NCBI GenBank assembly: GCA_034429695.1
Contig: DAOUGC010000069.1
Location: forward strand, 1 to 12,709
Reading direction: 5' to 3'
Length of the DNA stretch: 12,709 bases
DNA from: DAOUGC01 sp034429695
GTDB lineage: Bacteria > Chloroflexota > Anaerolineae > Anaerolineales > Anaerolineaceae
The position numbers were made by a program, and so were the translations under genes. Below, one piece after another: positions 7,056-12,709 of the stretch (the stretch's first letter is position 1; each line of letters opens with the position of its first letter). The notes under the pieces were generated by a model. It worked only from the letters and a program-made list of their open reading frames with translations. It had not been told where the DNA came from and searched no databases.

Positions 7056-7130
7056 CTCCCCAATTTTCACCATCTCCGGGGTTAAAAGATGGGGGGGCTC
7101 ACCATTACGCATCTTCCACTGCGGGCAGAC

Positions 7131-8048
7131 CTACCACAACCCGCTTTGATGCTGGTGGACCAGGCTCGCCAACTCCCCGGCCGTGAGAAACCCATCGGAT
7201 GCCGACGCCACACCGATCTTGTAGGACGCAAAAATGATCGCCTGTTGCAGCGCGTTTTCTGGCGAGGCGCCAGCGGCATATGCATGGATGAATGCCGAGA
7301 ATAATGCATCGCCCGCGCCGATGGTACTGACCACAGGGCGCGTTACCACGGCAGGGTATACGCGCAAAATGTCATCCTGCGGCACATGCAACAATGCCCC
7401 TTCCCTGCCCATGCCGATCACGATCACACGCGGCTGATAGCGTTCAGCCACACGCTGCGCCCACTCCTTTGGCGAGCATGGCAGCCATTCATCCGACATG
7501 AACAGCACATCGGCAAATTGCATGAAATCCCGGTTGTACTCATCATCCAGATTGCCGATCACGTGCACATCGGTTGCCACCGGCAGGCCCATCTGGCGCG
7601 CCATGCCCAGGAATGGGCGCGAAAAATTGATATTACACAACGCCAGCATGGCGCAGCCCTGCACAGCGCGGGCAAAATCCTCGACCGGATAACTGCTCTC
7701 CTGAATATTCTTTAGATCAACAAAGATCTCGCGTTTGCCCTGTCCATCGTACAGGATGATCGACTGCGGGGTGTGTTCCAGGCGCTCCAGCACGTTGGCA
7801 TCCGGAATTCCGTCAACCGCCAACTGACTGCGCGTCATTGCCCCGTTAAGATCCCCGCCGATCATGGACAGAAAAGCCACTTCATCACCCAGCGCGGTGA
7901 GCGCTTTGGCTACGTTGTACCCCACGCCTGATACCGAGGAACGGATGCCAAAGAAAGGATAATTGACCGGTGTATACCCGATTGGAAAGCCATCCACCTT
8001 GAGGGTGGTTTCGATGTTGATTAATCCGGATACGAGAAGTCTGGACAT
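7131..8048 (-). CDS. PfkB-family carbohydrate kinase
   Basis: This encodes 305 residues, standard for the ribokinase/PfkB superfamily, which phosphorylates sugars or nucleosides with ATP. Visible features are the N-terminal MSRLLVSGLINIE strand, the GVGYNVAKALTALG segment (41-54) that contributes to the substrate pocket, GGDLNGAM (64-71), the GMGREGALL strand (212-220) and the anion-hole/catalytic motif STIGAGDALFSAF (241-253) with Asp247 as the expected base. The ATG at 8048 was chosen over the frame's earlier ATG at 8198 because the protein then begins at the conserved first strand, GGAG lies four bases upstream, and the upstream stop is one base away (TAAC-ATG). The substrate is not determinable: fructose, ribose, 2-keto-3-deoxygluconate and nucleosides are all possible. 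The one-base spacing to the sensor gene indicates translational coupling, so its level probably tracks the signalling proteins. Confidence 0.9.
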   Translation of the reverse strand: MSRLLVSGLINIETTLKVDGFPIGYTPVNYPFFGIRSSVSGVGYNVAKALTALGDEVAFLSMIGGDLNGAMTRSQLAVDGIPDANVLERLEHTPQSIILYDGQGKREIFVDLKNIQESSYPVEDFARAVQGCAMLALCNINFSRPFLGMARQMGLPVATDVHVIGNLDDEYNRDFMQFADVLFMSDEWLPCSPKEWAQRVAERYQPRVIVIGMGREGALLHVPQDDILRVYPAVVTRPVVSTIGAGDALFSAFIHAYAAGASPENALQQAIIFASYKIGVASASDGFLTAGELASLVHQHQSGLW

Positions 8049-8049
8049 G

Positions 8050-9897
8050 TTACTCCACCGGCAGCACAACCAGGCGGCCTGAAGATTCGTGTTTTGCCTG
8101 CGCCAGCGCTGATTCGGCTGCCACCAGCATCTGGCGTGCGTTGCTGCCGTGATGCGGATACACCGCCATGCCAGCCGACAGTTCCAGCGTCCCTTCAATG
8201 CGGTGGTTCAGGGTTTGCGGTAAACGGGCGGCAGCCTCGCGCAATTGATCCATGCGCCGGTAAACATCACCCAACTGGTCATGGGTTAATAAGAGAATAA
8301 AGATATCGCCGCGATAACGGGCTATGGCCAGGGAATCGCCAAAACAATCCTGCAGCAGGTGGCCAAACTCTGAGATCAATTGGTCGCCGCCGTAGTAACT
8401 GTTGCGCTGGTTATAGCTCTCAAAGTCCTTCAGATCCACCATCATAAGACCCAGGTTGCGCCGGTCCAGTCCGGCAAGACGCACTTCTTTTTCAAGCAAC
8501 TCTTCCAGATAAACCACATTATGCAACCCGGTCAGCACGTCGTGGGTGGATTGGCGCATCAACTTCTCAGACAGGCGGATGTTGGACAGGATCAGCGACA
8601 GGCGGTCAGCCATGATGTCGCCAAGCTGCGATGCCTCAGGGATGGGCATGGCATCTCCGAGCACCACGTGCAGCAAGCCCAGCAACTCATTGCGTGCATT
8701 CAACGGCAGGCACAGGGTGGCTTGCGGCGGGATCGGTTTGACGCGTGAAACGTGCGGGCACTCCAGGTGCATTTCATGGTGATCGAGAACATGCTGTCGT
8801 CCGCGGCGCAGCGCCCAGCAATCCCGGGTCTGAAATTGCGTTTCCAGTCGGGCGCGGTCGCCCCATGCCACTGCCAGATCCAGCATGTCATCCGTTCCAC
8901 GCGCCAGGTATAACCCGCCTGAATGGCCAAGGTTGAACTGCGGCATGTACTGGCGGGCCACCATGGCCACCTCGTCCACACTCAGACAGCTCTGCAACAT
9001 GTCGCCCATTTCACTTAACAGTGTGGACGTTCGCGTGCGTACTTCCAGTTCAGCCACCCACTTAACCAGTTTCTGGTTGGCGCTGTGCAGCTCATTCTGG
9101 ATCTGCTTCTGCGCATCAATCACATGGTTGATGCACATCCAGTAATCTTCGCCCTCGTTCAAGTGCAACAGGCTGCAGGTGTTGGCCACCCACAGCAGCG
9201 AACCATCCTTGCGGCGGTCTTGAAACTCACTACGCGCGATGCCGTTTTGTTCCACATGGGTCTGGTTTTGTTGCGCCAGTTCCTCCCAGGCCTCATCACT
9301 GCCTGCCCACATGATCTGCGTGGACTGCCCCAGTGCTTCTTCAGGGGTGTAGCCGTACACCTCTTGAAATGCAGGGTTGACATACTGTATGCGGTGTTCG
9401 GTGTCAGCGATCACCACCACATCCTTCATCTGCTGCACAATGGCACTGAGCAGCCGCACCTGGCGTTCATTTTCCTTCTGGGCGGTCACATCCAGGCTCA
9501 TGCCGCCCAGACCCATCAGTTTCCCATCCTCATCCCGGATGGGAAACAGGCGCTCGCGTATCCAGCGCCGCCCCTGGGTGGGATGGTTGTAGCGGTAGCA
9601 GATTTCTCCCGACTCACCCTGCTGGACGTGCGCCTGCATGCGCTTTACATCATCAAGGTCCGCAGGGTGTATGCGGCTCATCCATACCTGCATTCCCTCA
9701 TCTGTGCCAACCTGATCGGCTTGCAACCCCAACAGCCCGGTTAACGCAAGGCTGGCGTAGACCAGATCCATGTTCTCCGCCGAACGGACCCACATCACCT
9801 CGTCGATGCTGTGAAACATCCGCAAAAGGTAACGCTGCACCTGTTCGTCCGGCGTCAACGCTGTGGTGATCTTTGTTTTATTCTTCCTGCCACTCAT
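8050..9897 (-). CDS. Soluble PAS-PAS-GAF protein with degenerate GGDEF domain
   Basis: This encodes 615 residues with no membrane helix. In order: a PAS domain with PAC tail (about 25-140; RWIRERLFPIRDEDGKLMGL), a second PAS (about 150-262; YVNPAFQEVYGYTPEEALG), a short coiled coil (262-290), a GAF domain (about 290-440), and a GGDEF-fold domain (450-612) opening with THDVLTGLHN. The signature reads RYRGDIF (527-533) instead of RYGGDEF and the RxxD inhibition site is absent, so cyclase activity is probably lost. The metal-binding Asp in MVDLKDF (488) is kept. The ATG at 9897 overlaps the previous gene by 20 bases, with GGAGGG 10-11 bases upstream. The frame stays open to 10005, but the extra residues look like antisense-of-gene noise. 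The likely role is a signal receiver, perhaps binding a nucleotide without making c-di-GMP. Confidence 0.9.
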   Translation of the reverse strand: MSGRKNKTKITTALTPDEQVQRYLLRMFHSIDEVMWVRSAENMDLVYASLALTGLLGLQADQVGTDEGMQVWMSRIHPADLDDVKRMQAHVQQGESGEICYRYNHPTQGRRWIRERLFPIRDEDGKLMGLGGMSLDVTAQKENERQVRLLSAIVQQMKDVVVIADTEHRIQYVNPAFQEVYGYTPEEALGQSTQIMWAGSDEAWEELAQQNQTHVEQNGIARSEFQDRRKDGSLLWVANTCSLLHLNEGEDYWMCINHVIDAQKQIQNELHSANQKLVKWVAELEVRTRTSTLLSEMGDMLQSCLSVDEVAMVARQYMPQFNLGHSGGLYLARGTDDMLDLAVAWGDRARLETQFQTRDCWALRRGRQHVLDHHEMHLECPHVSRVKPIPPQATLCLPLNARNELLGLLHVVLGDAMPIPEASQLGDIMADRLSLILSNIRLSEKLMRQSTHDVLTGLHNVVYLEELLEKEVRLAGLDRRNLGLMMVDLKDFESYNQRNSYYGGDQLISEFGHLLQDCFGDSLAIARYRGDIFILLLTHDQLGDVYRRMDQLREAAARLPQTLNHRIEGTLELSAGMAVYPHHGSNARQMLVAAESALAQAKHESSGRLVVLPVE

Positions 9898-11917
9898 GCG
9901 CCTGATTCCCTCCGTTTTGTTTTGCCTGGTACAGCGCCTCATCTGCCCGGTAGAGCAGCATGTCGAGGTCAATTGAGAGGTCGGTACTGCTGGAAACCCC
10001 CACACTCATGGTCACGCCAACGGAGGCACGCCCGGCTTCCACCCTCAGGCGCGCCACTTCCTCCAGCAGGCGGCGGGCCACCGCCAGGGCAGCGTCTGGC
10101 AGGGTTTGCGGCAGCAGGACGGCAAACTCATCACCGCCGTAACGGCCCAGCGCATCCTCCTGGCGCAGACAGCGCTTCATGCAATGGGCAATGGCGGTCA
10201 ACAACCGGTCACCCACAGCGTGCCCGCAGGTATCGTTGATCTCCTTGAACCCATCCAGGTCAATCATCAGCACCGCGATGGGCCAGCAGTGCCGGCGCGC
10301 GCGCTCATATTCACTGACAGCGGTTGTAAAGAAATGCCGCCGGTTAAAAATACCGGTGAGTGGGTCGTTAATCGCCATCTGCCGGATGTTTTCAAACAGA
10401 GTCAGGCGTTCCACCGCGGTTGAAAGCAAGCCCGCCACGGTTTTTAACATGCGCTCGTCATTTTCGGTGAACTGATTGGCGCGCAGGCTCTCGGCGTTCA
10501 AAGCGCCAATCGCACGTCCACCCGACAGGATCGGCACGCACAGCTCAGACTGCGCCCCCCGCATGCCAGGGTGATACAGCGGCTCACTGCGCACATTACC
10601 AATGCGCGCGGTATTGCCGGTTTGCAACACCCGCCCGATCACCCCGCGCTCAGCCGGGATTTGCTCATAATGCACCTGGTCGCCGCGTTTGCGCCAGTAA
10701 AGATCCAGCATGCCGTTGGAGTTGAGCAACGCCACCGCAAAAAGGTCTGAATACAGCGAATCGCCCACCAGGCTGGCGGCGCGGCGCGCCAGTTCCTCCA
10801 GGGTGGATACTTCATTCATCATGGAGGAGATCGAATACAAGGCAGCCAGTTCCTCGGCTTGCATCCGGCGGGCTTCCTCGATGCGCTTGCGCTCGGTGAT
10901 ATCACGCAGCACCACCAACCGCCCGGTCAGTCGCCCGTGGCGATCAGTCATGGGCATGATGCGCAGGTCATAATGGCGCAGCCCAAGCCCATTGCCAATG
11001 CGAAATTCCGTCTGGGTGGACCAGTTGAACTGATAACGCGCCAGCACGTCAGACCAGGCACGGAAGACCTCATTCAGCGGGCGGCCAATCACTTTTTCGG
11101 CCGGCTGGCCCACCAGATGCGCCGCAGCAGGGTTCAAATCCATGATGCGCCCCTGGCGGTCCACCAGCAACATGCCGTCGCTCATGCGCTCGATCATCGC
11201 GTCGCGCCCCACCGGCACCAGGTCAAACAAACGATAACGGAACAAGCCCCACATGCAGGCAATGCCGCTGAGCAAAAAACCAAACGGGGTGAAGTCAATG
11301 GGGATCTGCGGCAGCAGTCCGGCGGCATATACCAGATTGGCAGCCATGGGCGCAGCCGCCGCCAGGAACATTACCCAGGACTGCTGGCGGTACAGGCGAT
11401 TGGAACGGGTGATATTGAACATGATCACCCCAACGCCGGACAGGAAAACCAGATAAGCAAACGCACCGTAAGCCCACATCAGCACGCCGGGGCGGGCCAC
11501 CACCACCAGCAGCGCGCCCACCTCACCAAAGCTGACCGAGCGCCACATCAAATGGTGCAGCGGATTGGTCAACCCGATGAGAAACGCCGCACCCGCCACC
11601 AGCGCCATGAACAACATGCGGCGCGAAGTCAGCCAGCGCGAATGGCCGGTGTATTCCAGCACAAACATCAACCAGGCAAGGGGCAGCGCAGCGGAAGGCG
11701 CAAACCCCACCCGCAACAGCAGATGAGCAAGGTCGGGGGTGGGGCTGATCATGCCGAGGATGCTGGCCAGCGAAACCGCCGACACCACACCCATGAGAAT
11801 CGAAAATTCCTGAGCAGCCGGAGCGGGCCTTTGCCGCCAGCCGTACAGGGCCAATCCCACGGTCACCACGATGGATAGCAGCACCGTGATGAGGTAAAGA
11901 ATATAATCGAGTATCAT
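9878..11917 (-). CDS. Membrane 7TM-PAS-GAF diguanylate cyclase
   Basis: This encodes 679 residues. The N-terminal ~230 residues contain seven hydrophobic helices and the TNPLHHLMW motif (117-125) of the 7TM region found at the start of some histidine kinases. A PAS domain follows (about 236-345, ending RDITERKRIEEAR), then a GAF domain (about 355-505), then a complete GGDEF domain (512-672) with NDPLTGIFNRRHFF, MIDLDGFKEINDTCGH and the active site RYGGDEF (GGDEF at 594-598). An RxxD inhibition site (RQED, 585-588) is at the canonical distance. It should therefore condense two GTP to cyclic di-GMP at the inner membrane, with feedback control. No histidine-kinase core is present despite the N-terminal domain. 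The ATG at 11917 has only a weak ribosome site. It is the first gene of the three-gene unit ending with the PfkB kinase. The input signal is unknown. Confidence 0.94.
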   Translation of the reverse strand: MILDYILYLITVLLSIVVTVGLALYGWRQRPAPAAQEFSILMGVVSAVSLASILGMISPTPDLAHLLLRVGFAPSAALPLAWLMFVLEYTGHSRWLTSRRMLFMALVAGAAFLIGLTNPLHHLMWRSVSFGEVGALLVVVARPGVLMWAYGAFAYLVFLSGVGVIMFNITRSNRLYRQQSWVMFLAAAAPMAANLVYAAGLLPQIPIDFTPFGFLLSGIACMWGLFRYRLFDLVPVGRDAMIERMSDGMLLVDRQGRIMDLNPAAAHLVGQPAEKVIGRPLNEVFRAWSDVLARYQFNWSTQTEFRIGNGLGLRHYDLRIMPMTDRHGRLTGRLVVLRDITERKRIEEARRMQAEELAALYSISSMMNEVSTLEELARRAASLVGDSLYSDLFAVALLNSNGMLDLYWRKRGDQVHYEQIPAERGVIGRVLQTGNTARIGNVRSEPLYHPGMRGAQSELCVPILSGGRAIGALNAESLRANQFTENDERMLKTVAGLLSTAVERLTLFENIRQMAINDPLTGIFNRRHFFTTAVSEYERARRHCWPIAVLMIDLDGFKEINDTCGHAVGDRLLTAIAHCMKRCLRQEDALGRYGGDEFAVLLPQTLPDAALAVARRLLEEVARLRVEAGRASVGVTMSVGVSSSTDLSIDLDMLLYRADEALYQAKQNGGNQAHEWQEE

Positions 11918-12134
11918 TGCAGCCAGGCTTCCGGCAGGTCAGGGCTTTACCGGACCGTACGGGAATCAAATCTTACAGGGTTCCCGGCCATCATCGGGCA
12001 GCGCAGGATTGGATGGATAAAAGTATACCGGAGAATCAATCCGGACGAGAGATTTTCAGGCAGCTCCAGACGCCGCCGGCCCATTCAACAACGCCTGTGC
12101 ACTCTGCTTGCGTGCACGTTTTATGCCGTTGGGG
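11918..12134. promoter_or_regulatory. Intergenic region, probable promoter for the diguanylate cyclase unit
   Basis: These 217 bases lie between two minus-strand genes. On the minus strand a TATACT box (about 12027 down to 12022) lies roughly 105 bases before the 11917 start. The -35 position is poor. CCGGA/TCCGG (about 12028-12044 plus strand) flanks the box as a short inverted repeat and could be an operator. GTGCAC occurs twice about 15 bases apart (near 12097-12118), a possible weak hairpin after the upstream gene, with no T-run. No RNA gene or small protein is convincing. Confidence 0.3.
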
Positions 12135-12709
12135 TCAAACTTTCATGGGAGATTCCAACGGTTCAATGGCCACGGCAACCCGGCTGTAGGGTGTGTGATA
12201 CAGGCGGTATTGCACCCCGTCGATCAGGCTTTGATAGGCGCGCGCCGGAACCCTGAAACGGTCTTCATTCACCTGGTAGAAATACTGCACCGACGAATTC
12301 ACGCCGCCGCTGCGACTGCGCGAACTCACCACCTCGTAGGTCTTTTTGCCCACGCCCTCAACATACTCCACCTTGCCGTTGAACACATCCGCCAGGGCGC
12401 GCAGAAAGAAATTCAACCCGGCCAGCAGGAACACCGCAGCGAACACCAGTTGTATGGCAACCCCCACCCAGTTGTCAACGCCGGGCGCGCCCGGTTTAAG
12501 AAAATTAAAGTACAGGGTGAACAGCGCCACACCACCCCCCAATGCGGAAGCCGCAAACCCGCCCACCAGTTGCGGCATAAAACGCTTCATCTGCGGGGCG
12601 GCAATCCGTCCCCTTCGGTTGGCGCTCAGGTCATCAGCGTCAAAGCGGTGGGCTGCCATTAATGCTTTCCGCAACCCCTCCTCAGCCAGATGTGGAAAGC
12701 CCGGCATGC
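12135..12709 (-). CDS. Two-TM membrane protein of unknown function, 5' end possibly outside the window
   Basis: The frame is open from the right edge to a TGA at 12135. The first ATG in the window is at 12707, giving 190 residues, but the true start may lie beyond. Numbered from that ATG, residues 1-40 are cytosolic and contain RFDADDLSANRRGRIAAPQ, a motif I have the impression of seeing at the start of other small bacterial membrane proteins. Helices lie at about 47-69 and 79-103. The C-terminal 85 residues (GKVEYVEGVGKKTYEV onward, then YFYQVNEDRFRVPARAYQSL and YRLYHTPYSRVAVAIEPL) look like a small beta-rich domain. That last part resembles the DUF3592-like pattern of two helices with a beta domain, but the match is by eye only. 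Its stop is 217 bases before the diguanylate cyclase start, so it is probably a separate unit. Confidence 0.75.
   Translation of the reverse strand, partial: MPGFPHLAEEGLRKALMAAHRFDADDLSANRRGRIAAPQMKRFMPQLVGGFAASALGGGVALFTLYFNFLKPGAPGVDNWVGVAIQLVFAAVFLLAGLNFFLRALADVFNGKVEYVEGVGKKTYEVVSSRSRSGGVNSSVQYFYQVNEDRFRVPARAYQSLIDGVQYRLYHTPYSRVAVAIEPLESPMKV

Larger units (their letters stand above)
6801..7130. other. Non-coding gap between convergent xylB and pfkB-type genes
   Basis: About 330 bases without a supported gene. The short frames here have no ribosome site and repetitive low-complexity translations. Besides the listed palindromes there is one short inverted pair, CCATCT (7070-7075) with AGATGG (7087-7092). 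On the minus strand, AAGATG and CATCTTTT (about 7112 down to 7083) could form a weak end signal for the kinase transcript. I see no RNA gene. Confidence 0.6.

Noticed and set aside
6801..7130. CRISPR array or tRNA in the repeat-rich gap
   Set aside because: Repeats are too few, of unequal spacing and palindromic with short loops; no cloverleaf could be drawn.
9085..9744. 219-codon plus-strand open frame
   Set aside because: Antisense to the PAS domains of the degenerate GGDEF protein; no supporting motif or ribosome site.
10859..11878. 339-codon plus-strand open frame
   Set aside because: It lies wholly antisense to the 7TM-PAS-GAF-GGDEF gene. Its translation is His/Gln/Arg-rich with no domain, as expected from the complementary strand of a GC-rich gene.

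Overview
The window has moderately high GC, about ten long, closely packed protein genes, and no RNA genes that I can see. The protein mix suggests a free-living, probably anaerobic or facultative bacterium of the Chloroflexota, most likely class Anaerolineae. The reasons are an alpha-glucan phosphorylase of the short DUF3417-bearing type, a 7TM-PAS-GAF-GGDEF receptor, a secreted protein tethered to a cytosolic zinc ribbon, and poorly annotated small membrane proteins. This assignment is inference from protein style; no marker gene is present.

Left part (1-1765, minus strand): a two-gene unit. A membrane-anchored protein with a C-terminal zinc ribbon is followed 23 bases later by a YitT-family membrane protein that runs off the left edge. 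A short divergent intergenic region separates it from a plus-strand lipoprotein gene (1885-2391).

Centre (2528-6800, plus strand): alpha-glucan phosphorylase (glgP) and a UPF0316/DUF2179 membrane protein form a two-gene unit closed by a strong intrinsic terminator at 5256-5286. A xylulokinase-type FGGY kinase (xylB) follows. Between the convergent xylB and pfkB genes lie about 330 non-coding bases filled with nested palindromes and short repeats.

Right part (7131-11917, minus strand): three genes that look translationally linked, read from right to left. The first is a membrane 7TM-PAS-GAF-GGDEF protein with an intact active site and product-inhibition site. The second, overlapping it by 20 bases, is a soluble PAS-PAS-GAF protein whose GGDEF domain is degenerate (RGDIF). 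The third, one base further on, is a PfkB-family sugar kinase. A partial two-TM membrane protein of unknown function occupies the right edge.

Carbohydrate phosphorylation recurs: glucan phosphorolysis to glucose-1-phosphate, xylulose phosphorylation, and a PfkB kinase coupled to second-messenger signalling genes. I see no defence island, CRISPR array, prophage or transposase. The least ordinary items are the linked signalling/kinase unit with one live and one apparently dead GGDEF domain, the zinc-ribbon-tethered secreted protein, and the palindromic repeat cluster.
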